Source: Treponema bryantii
GTDB taxonomy: Bacteria; Spirochaetota; Spirochaetia; Treponematales; Treponemataceae
Length of the DNA stretch: 64,000 nucleotides
Assembly (NCBI RefSeq): GCF_036492245.1
Contig: NZ_AP025286.1
Span: forward strand, 1,798,001 to 1,862,000
Direction: 5' to 3'
Both the position numbers and the translations under genes were made by a program. Positions 8,548 through 17,098 of the stretch are shown here, one piece after another. The notes beneath the pieces are model-generated. The model worked only from the letters and a program-made list of their open reading frames with translations. It was not told the DNA's origin and did not search any database. Numbering within the stretch: position 1 is the stretch's first letter; every line of letters starts with the position of its first letter.

Positions 8548-9255
8548 ATGACAGATAACGAAAAACAAGAACTTTATACAGAAGTAAATGAACTCCTCGA
8601 CATCTACAATGAATTTTCACCTTGCCAGCCTGATGGTAAAAGTGTGATTGAAGCAGTAAAACCATGTATCACAGAAATGATAGATTACATAATGAAAGAT
8701 GCAACTGAAGCTGCAAGCATGAAAGACTGGCTTGACCGTACAGACTTCTGGACAGCACCTGCATCAACAAGATTCCACGGAAACTTTAAAGGCGGTCTTA
8801 GCCTTCATACTTTGATGGTAATCAAGCAGTCTCTTGAGTTTGCTCATACTGTGCTTGAAAACTTTTATACTTCTCCTGAAGCTACAAATTATACAGTTCG
8901 TGCTTATGATATTTTTATTGCAGCACTTTGTCATGATTTCTGTAAGACCGGTTTTTACGGGGTAGAGTACCGTAACACAAAAGACATCACCGGCAACTGG
9001 ATAAAACAGCCTTTCTATAAAACACTGAACGATAACCGTAATCTTGGTCATGGAAACGAATCTGTTTTGATGATGATTGAGATTTTACCTTCTATCATAA
9101 ATAACAGAATGGTAATTGAAGCTGTAAGCCGCCACATGGGCTTTTCTGATTTAACAGATACAGAAATGTTCAATTACTCAAACTTCCTGCAGAACCCGCT
9201 GGTTATTCTCTTGCAGCTGGCAGATCAGACTGCTGCGCAGTGGTTTGGAATGTAG
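8548..9255 (+). CDS. HD-domain phosphohydrolase
   Basis: A 235-residue cytosolic protein with the metal-binding pattern of the HD superfamily: H87 in SLHTLMV, H129-D130 in ALCHDFCKTG, H168 in LGHGNES and the late aspartate in LLQLADQTA. The spacing fits metal-dependent phosphohydrolases acting on nucleotides or similar phosphomonoesters. No second domain points to a substrate. There is no Shine-Dalgarno; a TATAAT at 8533-8538 ends only 9 nt before the ATG, so an mRNA with almost no leader is possible despite the short 15-nt gap from the OmpA gene. Confidence 0.75.
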   Translation: MTDNEKQELYTEVNELLDIYNEFSPCQPDGKSVIEAVKPCITEMIDYIMKDATEAASMKDWLDRTDFWTAPASTRFHGNFKGGLSLHTLMVIKQSLEFAHTVLENFYTSPEATNYTVRAYDIFIAALCHDFCKTGFYGVEYRNTKDITGNWIKQPFYKTLNDNRNLGHGNESVLMMIEILPSIINNRMVIEAVSRHMGFSDLTDTEMFNYSNFLQNPLVILLQLADQTAAQWFGM

Positions 9256-9318
9256 CCTAAAATCGAAGAACCGTTAAAAAATGGGCTGCGGCAGCGGGCC
9301 ATTTTAGGTTCATCGAAA
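9256..9318. repeat. Palindromic repeat, family R3 (GCTGCGGCAGCGGG core)
   Basis: CCTAAAAT at 9256 pairs with ATTTTAGG near 9300, enclosing CCGTTAAAAA and the core GCTGCGGCAGCGGG. The same core, with compensating arm changes, lies inside the coding linker at 51765-51820. Just downstream GGCAAGCTGTGCTTGCC (about 9331-9350) forms another short hairpin without a T-run. Confidence 0.7.
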
Positions 9319-9374
9319 GATCGGCTCAGAGGCAAGCTGTGCTTGCCGACTCATCTGTGACACAGCGATTATTA

Positions 9375-9405
9375 TTTAATTATACTAAAGATATTTAATA
9401 ATACT
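9375..9405 (+). promoter_or_regulatory. Shared operator-like box upstream of the VOR operon
   Basis: TTTAATTATACTAAA at 9375-9389 is an imperfect palindrome (TTTA..TATA..TAAA). A partial second copy, TTTAATAATACT, starts 19 bp later at 9394. The same box lies before the acyl-CoA ligase (18855) and before the second XRE-cupin gene (26611). It is a candidate binding site for the XRE-cupin regulators. Confidence 0.5.
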
Positions 9406-9408
9406 GTA

Positions 9409-9437
9409 TTGCAATTAATCCTTAAATTATATATATT
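9409..9437 (+). promoter_or_regulatory. Putative sigma-70 promoter of the VOR operon
   Basis: TTGCAA (9409-9414) and TATATT (9432-9437) are separated by 17 bp; an alternative TATAAT overlaps at 9437-9442. The ATG of the ferredoxin subunit lies at 9467 with TGGAG in between. Confidence 0.4.
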
Positions 9438-9466
9438 ATAATCAAATATATTATGGAGCATTCTAT

Positions 9467-9679
9467 ATGGCAAAAGGTAGACCTTTAATCAACGTTGAGC
9501 GTTGTAAGGGCTGTGGACTATGTATCCGCGTCTGCCCAAAAAAGATTCTTGAAATGTCAAAAGAAACAAACGGACAGGGCGTTAATTACCCTGTATGTAA
9601 CGACGAGGCAAGCTGTATTGCCTGCAGTATGTGTGCAACAATGTGCCCGGACTGCGTAATTGAAATCGAGGCAGAATAA
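9467..9679 (+). CDS. vorD: 2-oxoacid:ferredoxin oxidoreductase, ferredoxin-like delta subunit
   Basis: A 70-residue protein with two classical [4Fe-4S] motifs, CKGCGLCIRVCP and CIACSMCATMCP, and little else. It is the small polyferredoxin subunit of four-subunit 2-oxoacid oxidoreductases and carries electrons from the TPP active site to ferredoxin. The remaining three subunits follow at once; the TAA stop overlaps the alpha-subunit ATG (TAATG). TGGAG lies about 10 nt before the start. Confidence 0.85.
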   Translation: MAKGRPLINVERCKGCGLCIRVCPKKILEMSKETNGQGVNYPVCNDEASCIACSMCATMCPDCVIEIEAE

Positions 9680-10737
9680 TGGCAGATAAAGTATTGATGA
9701 AAGGAAACGAGGCGATAGGTGAGGCTGCAGTTAGAGCCGGCTGCCGCTATTACTTTGCATATCCTATCACTCCTCAGAATGAAATTCCGGCTTACATGGC
9801 AAAGCGTCTTCCAGAAGTTGGAGGAACTTTCCTTCAGGCAGAATCAGAGCTTGCCGCTATCAACATGGTAATGGGTGCTTCTGCTGCAGGTGCACGATGT
9901 ATGACATCATCTTCTTCTCCTGGAATCTCTTTGAAGCAGGAAGGAATCTCATATATTTCCGGAGCTCAACTTCCAGCAGTTGTTGTAAACATGATGCGCG
10001 GAGGACCTGGACTTGGAAATATTTCCGGTGCTCAGGGAGACTACTTCCAGGCAACACGCGGTGGTGGAAACGGTGACTATCATGTTGTAGTTATCGCTCC
10101 AGGTACTGTTCAGGAAATGGCAGACTGCACACTCAAGGCTTTTGAGATCGCAGACAAGTACCGCGTTATGTGTATGATTCTTGGAGACGGATACCTTGGA
10201 CAGATGTCTGAACCTTGTGTACTTCCAGACTTTGTAGAAAAGTTCCCTCCAAAGCCTTGGGCTCTTACAGGTAAAACTCCAGACCGCAAACAGAACAAGA
10301 TTATGTCTCTTAAGCTTTCTGGAATTGACGGTGAGCTCAACGCACACACAAAGGCACTCTTTGCTAACTATCAGAATATTCAGGACAACGAAACAATGTC
10401 AGAAACATTTATGTGTGATGACGCAGACGTTGTTCTTACAGGATACGGAACTTGTGCACGTGTTTGTAAGAAGGCCGTAAAGATGCTTCGCGAACAGGGT
10501 ATCAAGGCTGGTCTTTTCCGTCCTATCACTTTGTGGCCATTCCCACAGAAGGAACTCGAAGCAGCATGTGCTAAAGCAAAGAAAATCCTTACTGTAGAAA
10601 TGTCTATGGGACAGATGGTTCAGGATGTTAAGCTTTATTCAGGTCACAAAGTAAGTGACGTTGATTTCTACGGAGAGCCGGGTGGAATCATTCCTTCGGT
10701 TGATGCAATTATTGAGAAGGTAAAGAGCTATGACTAA
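9679..10737 (+). CDS. vorB: 2-oxoacid:ferredoxin oxidoreductase alpha subunit, VorB type
   Basis: At 352 residues this is the length of VorB/KorA-type alpha subunits. Typical are YYFAYPITPQNEIPAYMA at the N-terminus, FLQAESELAAINMVMGAS, SSSSPGISLKQEG and a C-terminal transketolase-like domain (VVLTGYGTCARVCKKA...). The complex oxidises a 2-oxo acid, CoA and ferredoxin to an acyl-CoA and CO2, or runs in reverse. The Thr-Pro-Gln-rich start and small size fit the 3-methyl-2-oxobutanoate (branched-chain) subgroup better than pyruvate enzymes, but 2-oxoglutarate remains possible. It overlaps the beta-subunit gene by 8 bp. Confidence 0.8.
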   Translation: MADKVLMKGNEAIGEAAVRAGCRYYFAYPITPQNEIPAYMAKRLPEVGGTFLQAESELAAINMVMGASAAGARCMTSSSSPGISLKQEGISYISGAQLPAVVVNMMRGGPGLGNISGAQGDYFQATRGGGNGDYHVVVIAPGTVQEMADCTLKAFEIADKYRVMCMILGDGYLGQMSEPCVLPDFVEKFPPKPWALTGKTPDRKQNKIMSLKLSGIDGELNAHTKALFANYQNIQDNETMSETFMCDDADVVLTGYGTCARVCKKAVKMLREQGIKAGLFRPITLWPFPQKELEAACAKAKKILTVEMSMGQMVQDVKLYSGHKVSDVDFYGEPGGIIPSVDAIIEKVKSYD

Positions 10738-11518
10738 GAAATATGAATTTCCAAAATCAATGAATGACGTACCAACACACTACTGTGGTGGTTGTGGTCA
10801 TGGAATCGTACACAAACTGATTGCACAGGTAATCGATGAAATGGATATCCAGCAGGATGTACTTCTTGTTGCTCCAGTAGGCTGTGCAGTTTACGCTTAC
10901 AATTATATTAACGTTGACTCTTGTGAAGCTGCTCACGGACGTGCTCCTGCAGTTGCAACAGGTATGAAGCGTGTTCATCCGGATAAGCTTGTTATCAGCT
11001 ATCAGGGTGATGGTGACCTTCTTGCTATAGGTACTGGTGAAACAGTTCACGCTGCAAACCGCGGTGAGAACATCACAGTAATCTTTATCAACAATGCTAT
11101 CTACGGTATGACTGGTGGTCAGATGGCTCCTACATCTCTTGTAGGTCAGGTTACAAAAACAACTCCATTCGGACGTAATGCTGATGAAGTTGGATATCCA
11201 ATCCGTGCCTGCGAACTTTTGAACACTCTTGTTGAACCAAAGTATATTGAGCGCTGTGCTGTTTATGATGTTCCACACATCAACAAAACAAAGGCAGCAA
11301 TTAAAAAGGCTCTTACATATCAGAAAGAAGGAAAGGGCTACAGCTTTGTAGAAGTTCTTTCTATGTGTCCTACAAACTGGGGCGTTGCACCAACTGTTGC
11401 CGCTGACTGGGTAAAGGATCAGATGGAGCCATATTATCCTCTTGGAGTATTCCGAGACATTCCTGCTGGTAATGCACCTGAAGCAGCAACTCCAGTTGCC
11501 GGCGTAGTAACAAAGTAG
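10730..11518 (+). CDS. vorA: 2-oxoacid:ferredoxin oxidoreductase beta subunit (TPP-binding)
   Basis: A 262-residue TPP-binding subunit. HYCGGCGHGIVHKL carries the cysteines and GH of the family; YQGDGDLLAIGTGE followed by FINNAIYGMTGGQMAPTS is the GDG...NN motif holding Mg-TPP. The C-terminus has LSMCPTNWGV, a common ending in Kor/Vor beta subunits. Coupling to the alpha gene (8-bp overlap) supports a fixed subunit ratio. Symbol use for VOR subunits varies between species. Confidence 0.82.
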   Translation: MTKKYEFPKSMNDVPTHYCGGCGHGIVHKLIAQVIDEMDIQQDVLLVAPVGCAVYAYNYINVDSCEAAHGRAPAVATGMKRVHPDKLVISYQGDGDLLAIGTGETVHAANRGENITVIFINNAIYGMTGGQMAPTSLVGQVTKTTPFGRNADEVGYPIRACELLNTLVEPKYIERCAVYDVPHINKTKAAIKKALTYQKEGKGYSFVEVLSMCPTNWGVAPTVAADWVKDQMEPYYPLGVFRDIPAGNAPEAATPVAGVVTK

Positions 11519-11534
11519 GTAAGGGAGGATAGAA

Positions 11535-12089
11535 ATGACAACAGAAATTATTTTTGCAGGATTCGGTGGACAGGGTGTTATCCTCGCCGGAAAAATCCTT
11601 ACACTTGCCGGAATGAGCGAAGACAAATACGTTTCACACATTCCTTCATACGGTGCAGAAATGCGCGGTGGTACTGCCAACTGTTCTGTAATCGTTAGTG
11701 ATGAAGAAGTTGCTTCACCAGTTATCGAAAAGCCGGATGTAGTAGTTGCTTTGAACAAGCCTTCTATGACTAAGTTTGAAAAGTGGCTCAAGCCGGGCGG
11801 ACTTTTGATTTACAATTCTTCTTTGATTGATGTTGAACCAAGTCGCAAGGATATCAGAACTCTCGCATTGCCAGCAAACGACATGGCTGCTGAAACAAAC
11901 AATGCCCGCGGTGCAAACATGGTTGTACTCGGATGTCTCGCGAAGGTTTGTCCTGGTATGATCAGCGGAGTAAAGCCTTTCGAGTTCGCATTGGACGAAG
12001 CAATCTCTGCACGCAACAAGAAGTTCAATCCGATTAACATTGCTACAATTGAAGCAGCCTATAATAAAGACTACGACATTAAGGGTTAA
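11535..12089 (+). CDS. vorC: 2-oxoacid:ferredoxin oxidoreductase gamma subunit
   Basis: 184 residues of the POR gamma family: GFGGQGVILAGKIL near the N-terminus, SYGAEMRGGTANCSVIVSDEEV, a VVVALNKPSM strand and NMVVLGCLAKV. This subunit completes the catalytic heterotetramer and contacts CoA. GGGAGG about 8 nt upstream is a strong ribosome site. It is followed after 3 nt by the regulator gene. Confidence 0.85.
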   Translation: MTTEIIFAGFGGQGVILAGKILTLAGMSEDKYVSHIPSYGAEMRGGTANCSVIVSDEEVASPVIEKPDVVVALNKPSMTKFEKWLKPGGLLIYNSSLIDVEPSRKDIRTLALPANDMAAETNNARGANMVVLGCLAKVCPGMISGVKPFEFALDEAISARNKKFNPINIATIEAAYNKDYDIKG

Positions 12090-12092
12090 AAT

Positions 12093-12668
12093 ATGAGTGA
12101 GAAAAATAAAATTGGTGCAAAGGTAAAACTTGTTCGCGAAAACCGCAAACTCTCAATCGAAGATGTTTCAGAGCGCACAAACCTGCCTGCTGAACAGATT
12201 AAGAGTATTGAAGATGGTTCTCTTGTTCCAAACCTTACACCGCTTATTAAGATTGCACGTGTACTTGGCGTACGTCTTGGTACTTTCATGGATGACGATG
12301 AAAACCTCGGACCTGTAGTTACTAAGGCTCAGGACAAGAAAGAAGTAACCCGCTTCTCTGACCGCGGAAACGCAGTTAGTTCTGACCTGGACTTCTATAC
12401 TCTGGCTCAGAACAAGGCCGGCCGCCACATGGATCCGTTTATCATCGATATTTTCCCTTCATCAGAAGAAGAAATCAAACTTTCAACTCACGAAGGCGAA
12501 GAGTTCATCTACGTTCTCGAAGGCGAAGTAGAAATCATCTACGGCAAGGACAAGTACGAGCTCAAGCAGGGCGATTCAATTTATTATGAATCAATCGTTG
12601 CTCACCATGTTCACAGCCATGGAAACGAGAAGGCTAAGATCCTGGCCGTTGTATACACTCCTGCATAA
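12093..12668 (+). CDS. XRE-cupin transcriptional regulator (VOR operon)
   Basis: The 191-residue protein joins an N-terminal helix-turn-helix of XRE type (about 8-62; LSIEDVSERTNLPAEQIKSIEDG) to a C-terminal cupin barrel (about 118-190; EEFIYVLEGEVEIIYG, LKQGDSIYYESIVAHHVHS). Such proteins sense a small carboxylate or CoA-related ligand through the cupin. A relative of the same design lies at 26723 next to an acyl-CoA ligase, and both loci carry the TTTAATNATACTAAA box. It is the fifth gene of the VOR operon and may regulate it. Whether it activates or represses cannot be told. Confidence 0.8.
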   Translation: MSEKNKIGAKVKLVRENRKLSIEDVSERTNLPAEQIKSIEDGSLVPNLTPLIKIARVLGVRLGTFMDDDENLGPVVTKAQDKKEVTRFSDRGNAVSSDLDFYTLAQNKAGRHMDPFIIDIFPSSEEEIKLSTHEGEEFIYVLEGEVEIIYGKDKYELKQGDSIYYESIVAHHVHSHGNEKAKILAVVYTPA

Positions 12669-12874
12669 TGGACGACAAAGAATACTATAGCCTGATGAAC
12701 CGCTCATCATCCTGGGCGCTTCAGCAGGCTCTAAAGAAAAAAACAAAAGACGCAAAAAAAACTCCGCCACAGCAGAACGCTGTAGACGGAGTTAATTCAT
12801 ATTCTACCCTTGAAGCCCGCCAGGGTCGTGCAGACGCAGAAATGCTTTTGGAAAAGCAGAACTCATCAGATTAA
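12668..12874 (+). CDS. Small hypothetical protein after the XRE-cupin gene
   Basis: A 68-residue hydrophilic, Lys/Gln/Ala-rich frame with no recognised domain. Its ATG overlaps the regulator's TAA (TAATG), the same coupling seen elsewhere in this operon, which argues that it is translated. Against it, its middle coincides with a strong hairpin that serves as a terminator on the other strand (12754-12793). Its 3' end overlaps the convergent gene by 4 bp. No function is proposed. Confidence 0.45.
   Translation: MDDKEYYSLMNRSSSWALQQALKKKTKDAKKTPPQQNAVDGVNSYSTLEARQGRADAEMLLEKQNSSD
12754..12793 (-). terminator. Intrinsic terminator of the leftward signalling operon
   Basis: Read on the minus strand, AACTCCG...CGGAGTT arms with an inner ACAGC/GCTGT stem are followed by seven or more T residues. 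It lies about 80 bp beyond the stop of the sugar-binding lipoprotein gene and inside the small plus-strand frame at 12668. Confidence 0.7.
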
Positions 12875-14148
12875 AATTTTCCGTAATTCTTAACAGCCTC
12901 ATCAACTGACATTTTACCTGTAAATACCTTATAAGCAGCCACTCGTAACTGACTGTAAGTATTATCCATAATTCCAATTTCAAGCTGATATAAATGCTCT
13001 GCTTTTTCAAGCGGCGCATATACATCATCAAAAGAATATACGGTAGAGCAGGTGATTAAACGCTTAATCATAGCAAGATTGTTCAGTTCTGCTGTATGTA
13101 ATAGAAAACGCATAAACTCATTTGTCATTTCAAGATTCTTACTGTTTTTGTTCACAGAGAATTCAACAGAAGGAACTTCTAGAACAGCACCACCTTTTTC
13201 CATAACAGGAACTGAATAAAAACTATATTTGAAAGGGCTGGCAGTAAATTGTTTTGAAAGTGATTCACGTTTTTTTGTTCCGGAAACAACATCAGCCGAA
13301 GCGAGCATCATTGGAACATCACCTTCAAAAAAACGCATGATTACAGCAGAATAATTATCTTTAATCTTGCTGCATTCTTCTAAATCTATAAAGCCATTTT
13401 CCTTAAAGCTTTCAACCCATTCCAAAGTTGATCTCATATATTCACCAGCTTCTGGTTCAAGCTTATTCAATTTTGCAATTGCTTCAGCATCATTCAAAAC
13501 TTCTTTTGTGAAATATGGGAAAATCAAAGAAGAAATGATAGAACCTTCAGAATTATCTGAAAGAATCGGGCTCTTATAACCAGCCTCCATAAACTTTTGA
13601 CACACATCAAGTAACTGACGATAGTTAGTTGGAATCTCAATTCCTTCTTTCTTGAATAAATCTTCATTTACAAGCATTCCATTTGCAGCACATAAAACCG
13701 GAACCATTGGAAGCGAACCGTCAGCCATATAAAATAAAAGTTTCTGATTTATTGCAGAAAGCTCAATTCCAGTCTTGTCCACATCAGCAAGATTTTCTGC
13801 ATTATCCAGAAGCGGATTATAATTTGTTTTATCCAGCATCCATGGGAATGTCATAAAAATATCGGGGGCATCGGCTCCAGCAAGGGCAGTGGAAATTGTT
13901 ACTTTATAATTATCAAGATAAGTATAAGATAGCTCTACATCAGGATAAAACTCATTAAAGCGATCGAATTCCGCTTCAAGAGCTTCAAAGTTCTGATAGC
14001 GTCCTGCAATTTGTATTTTGCATTTTGTAAGTGTATCCAGATAAGGGATAAAGGCATCATCATTAAGTTTCTTTTTACAACAGGATAAACTGCAAACAAA
14101 AAAAATCAGTAAAAATATCAGACTAATCTTCGTTAGTTTATTTTTCAT
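12871..14148 (-). CDS. Extracellular solute-binding lipoprotein (family 1), orphan
   Basis: About 425 residues. A basic start, a hydrophobic stretch and a Cys pair (FVCSLSCCKKK) make a lipoprotein signal. The mature part resembles sugar-binding proteins of ABC importers (ADAPDIFMTFPWMLD, PMVPVLCAANGMLVNEDLFKKEGIEIPTN). No permease or ATPase is nearby; it is the last gene of an operon with a hybrid histidine kinase, so it may serve as the ligand-binding partner of that sensor. ATG 14148 has GAGAG at 6 nt; an ATG at 14154 lies too close to it. The start overlaps the kinase stop. Confidence 0.75.
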   Translation of the reverse strand: MKNKLTKISLIFLLIFFVCSLSCCKKKLNDDAFIPYLDTLTKCKIQIAGRYQNFEALEAEFDRFNEFYPDVELSYTYLDNYKVTISTALAGADAPDIFMTFPWMLDKTNYNPLLDNAENLADVDKTGIELSAINQKLLFYMADGSLPMVPVLCAANGMLVNEDLFKKEGIEIPTNYRQLLDVCQKFMEAGYKSPILSDNSEGSIISSLIFPYFTKEVLNDAEAIAKLNKLEPEAGEYMRSTLEWVESFKENGFIDLEECSKIKDNYSAVIMRFFEGDVPMMLASADVVSGTKKRESLSKQFTASPFKYSFYSVPVMEKGGAVLEVPSVEFSVNKNSKNLEMTNEFMRFLLHTAELNNLAMIKRLITCSTVYSFDDVYAPLEKAEHLYQLEIGIMDNTYSQLRVAAYKVFTGKMSVDEAVKNYGKF

Positions 14149-16759
14149 AATCATCTCTCTTTGTAAAATCAGGTTTTGCCAGACGGATTTTTCTAAGTTC
14201 CTTAATCACATTATGAATATCAATTGGTTTTGCAATATGTCCATTCATTCCAGCTGCAAAACATTCTGCTACATTTTCAGAAAAGGCATCTGCAGTCATC
14301 GCAATAATCGGGATTCCCGCAGCATACGGATTATCAAGTTTTCTGATTTCACGGGTTGCTTCCAGACCATTCATTACCGGCATCTGAATATCCATAAAGA
14401 CAACATCATAATCTGCAGGCTGAATAGACTTTAGCATATCCACAGCAACCTTTCCGTTTTCTGCTCTCTGGCTTTTAATTCCGTACATATCAAGAAGTGT
14501 AGAGATAACTTCCCAGTTTACATCCATATCTTCAACAACAAGAATATTCATATCTGCTATGTCAGAATTATTTTCTTCCTGAGCAGTGATGTTTTCTTCG
14601 AGTCCTAATACTTCGCTGATCTTCTTAAACAATGAAGAGCGGAAAAGAGGTTTTGAAATAAAGCCGTTTACTCCGGCCTGTTTTGCATCCTCTTCAATCT
14701 GTGTCCAGTCATAAGCGGATACCAGAAGAATTGAAATATCGTTTCCTGCAATTTCACGAATCTTTTTTGTCAGCTCAACTCCATTTATATCTGGCATCTT
14801 CCAGTCAAGAATAATTACATTGTAAGATTTTCCAGCCTGCTTTTTTGCAAGGAGTTTTGTAAGGGCTGTATCACCTGATTCTGCAATTTCAGGATTTGTT
14901 CCAAGAGCTGTAAGTGTTTCACAGGCAGTTTCAAGAAGTACTTCATCATCATCTATAACAAGAACTTCAATCGGTGGAAGCTTCTGTTCATTTTCGGCTT
15001 TTGAAGAAACTTCTATATCTAATGTGACAGTAAAGGTGGTTCCCTGACCTTCGATACTCTGGCAGTCAATCTGGCCGCCCATAATATCAACCATCTTTTT
15101 TGTGATTGCTAAACCAAGACCTGTTCCCTGAATTGAATTGATACGGCTGTCTGTCTGGCGAATAAAAGGTTCATACATTATCTCCATAAAACTTTCAGGC
15201 ATACCAATTCCGGTATCAGAAACTTTATATTCAAGTTTTATGCAGCCATCCATTTCACTCGGATATTCAGTTAAATCAACATAAACATGTTTATTCTCCG
15301 GAGTATATTTCAATGCATTAGAAAGAATATTTATAAATATCTGATTGATACGAAGCTGATCTGCAAAAAGAAATTCGTGTTTAATATTTTTACTTCTGAA
15401 TCTAAAATCAATATTTTTCTGACGAACCATTGGCTGAGAAATATTTACAAGATTTTCGGCAGAATCAACAATAGAGAAGGTGACAGGAGAAAGACTAATA
15501 TTTCCACGTTCAACCTTTGAGATATCCAGAATATCGTTAATCAGTGTCAAAAGATGATTACTTGCAAGTTTAATTTTCCTGAGATTATCAGAAACATACT
15601 GAGAATCTTTTACGTTATTTTCTGCAATTGTTGTAAGGCCTATAATTGCATTCATCGGTGTTCTGATATCATGAGACATTGTAGAAAGAAATTCTGTTTT
15701 TGCTTTGTTTGCATAATCCGCTTCCTCTGCAGCAGAGGCAAGTTTTCTGTTGAATCTCATGATTATCAAAATATCAAAGAAAAGAAGAATTATAAGACAG
15801 ATGGAAACGACAATAACAAGAGGCCAGTCGATATCATTTCTTGTAATATCCTTCATTGGAATATAAGTAATGAGTGTCCAGTCAAACGAAGTATTTACCG
15901 GAACATGAACAATAAGACAACTTTCTGCTTTTGAGTTTTGCATTGTAAGAATTCCGGTTTCGTGAATTTCGTTCTGGAGATTTTCTAAATCATCATTATT
16001 TATCTGATTATAAGATTTATAAAATTCAAAGAAGTTAGAATTTTTAAAAGACTTTCCTTTTATTATATAATTTCCCTGTTTATCGATAATTGAAATCTGA
16101 GCGTCACTATATTTTTCTGACGGGAATACCCATTTGCTCGAAAGAGTTTCAACTGGAATTACCCTCATTAAAACTGCTTTTTCAAATCTTGAAGATTTAC
16201 TTTTACTTGTACTTATTTCACTTGCAGAAGTGTTTATATTGCTGACATTTTCTGAATCATCAACTCTAAGTTCCAGAAGATCACAGAATGCAATGGACTG
16301 AATACCGTTCATAGGATTTGTAAATGATCGGGTAACTCTAACCTGATCCTGCTGGCCAAGAAGCTCATTCAAAGAAGAAAAAATATCTATTTCTTTATAG
16401 GAAACATTATATTCATCAGGATTATCAATTTTTGGTTTATTTGAATATCCCTTAAATGTATTCAGATTTATGATATGAGCAGAAATATTTGGAATACGCT
16501 GAGCAACCTTGAGATAAGACATTGCTTCATTCATATTCATTTTACGACTGTTGATGCAGGCTGCCCAGGAATCACAAAGACGCTGTTCACCTTCAAGATA
16601 ATTTGTGGTTACCTGCTCCATACCGATGGACATTGTCATAAAATTTTCGGTATTGTAAATTTCCATCGAAGAACTCTGCTTTCGGGCATAGAGTACAACA
16701 AAGAAAATTGTGAAAAGAACAATCAAAAAGTTAGCAAGTATAATAAGTGTTTTTTTCAT
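14138..16759 (-). CDS. Hybrid sensor histidine kinase with two receiver domains
   Basis: The 873-residue protein has a membrane helix at about 4-25, a periplasmic sensor of nearly 285 residues (Cache-like by layout), and a second helix at 313-335. The HisKA domain follows, with H363 in MSHDIRTPMNAI, then an HATPase domain (NALKYTPE, DTGIGMPE, GTGLGLAITKK). Two receivers follow: one from about residue 608 (VLVIDDDE, ILDWKMPD) and one from about 735 (ILVVEDMD, FMDIQMPVMNG). Phosphate probably passes through the separate Hpt protein encoded just upstream and on to the EAL response regulator. The start lies 3 nt after the Hpt stop. Confidence 0.85.
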   Translation of the reverse strand: MKKTLIILANFLIVLFTIFFVVLYARKQSSSMEIYNTENFMTMSIGMEQVTTNYLEGEQRLCDSWAACINSRKMNMNEAMSYLKVAQRIPNISAHIINLNTFKGYSNKPKIDNPDEYNVSYKEIDIFSSLNELLGQQDQVRVTRSFTNPMNGIQSIAFCDLLELRVDDSENVSNINTSASEISTSKSKSSRFEKAVLMRVIPVETLSSKWVFPSEKYSDAQISIIDKQGNYIIKGKSFKNSNFFEFYKSYNQINNDDLENLQNEIHETGILTMQNSKAESCLIVHVPVNTSFDWTLITYIPMKDITRNDIDWPLVIVVSICLIILLFFDILIIMRFNRKLASAAEEADYANKAKTEFLSTMSHDIRTPMNAIIGLTTIAENNVKDSQYVSDNLRKIKLASNHLLTLINDILDISKVERGNISLSPVTFSIVDSAENLVNISQPMVRQKNIDFRFRSKNIKHEFLFADQLRINQIFINILSNALKYTPENKHVYVDLTEYPSEMDGCIKLEYKVSDTGIGMPESFMEIMYEPFIRQTDSRINSIQGTGLGLAITKKMVDIMGGQIDCQSIEGQGTTFTVTLDIEVSSKAENEQKLPPIEVLVIDDDEVLLETACETLTALGTNPEIAESGDTALTKLLAKKQAGKSYNVIILDWKMPDINGVELTKKIREIAGNDISILLVSAYDWTQIEEDAKQAGVNGFISKPLFRSSLFKKISEVLGLEENITAQEENNSDIADMNILVVEDMDVNWEVISTLLDMYGIKSQRAENGKVAVDMLKSIQPADYDVVFMDIQMPVMNGLEATREIRKLDNPYAAGIPIIAMTADAFSENVAECFAAGMNGHIAKPIDIHNVIKELRKIRLAKPDFTKRDDYEK

Positions 16760-16762
16760 GAT

Positions 16763-17098
16763 TTAAGATTTCCAGAGTTTAGAACGAAGCTTTATTATTT
16801 CTGAATATAAAGACGAATAATCAGCAGATTCCTTATTTCGAAGTTTTTCAGTCATCTGAGAAAGAGCTTCATATAATGGCGTGATAGCAAGATTTCCGAT
16901 TACACCTTTCAATGCGTGACAAAGTTCAAAGGACTTCTGTAAATCCTCAGCCTCCAGTGCAGTTCCGAGATCTTCAAACTTTGTGTCTCCCAGGCCCATA
17001 TTCACAAGCTTCAGATATAAATCTTCTTTTCCAAGACAACGAGCAAGTCCGGTTTCTGTATCTGTACCATTGGCTTTTAAGTCTTCCAGTGTAATCAT
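16763..17098 (-). CDS. Hpt phosphotransfer protein
   Basis: A 111-residue helical protein with the Hpt signature CHALKGVIGNL, H61 being the phosphorylated histidine. It has no other domain. It sits between the genes for a response regulator (overlap of 4 bp at its start) and a hybrid kinase (3 nt after its stop), so it is the obvious shuttle between them. Confidence 0.85.
   Translation of the reverse strand: MITLEDLKANGTDTETGLARCLGKEDLYLKLVNMGLGDTKFEDLGTALEAEDLQKSFELCHALKGVIGNLAITPLYEALSQMTEKLRNKESADYSSLYSEIIKLRSKLWKS

Noticed and set aside
9331-9350. GGCAAGC...GCTTGCC hairpin as a terminator after the HD gene
   Set aside because: The stem is short and no T-run follows on either strand.
10757-11791. 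A 344-codon open frame on the minus strand opposite the VOR beta and gamma genes
   Set aside because: It is the antisense of two clearly conserved genes, Cys/Ser/Thr-rich and without family resemblance.
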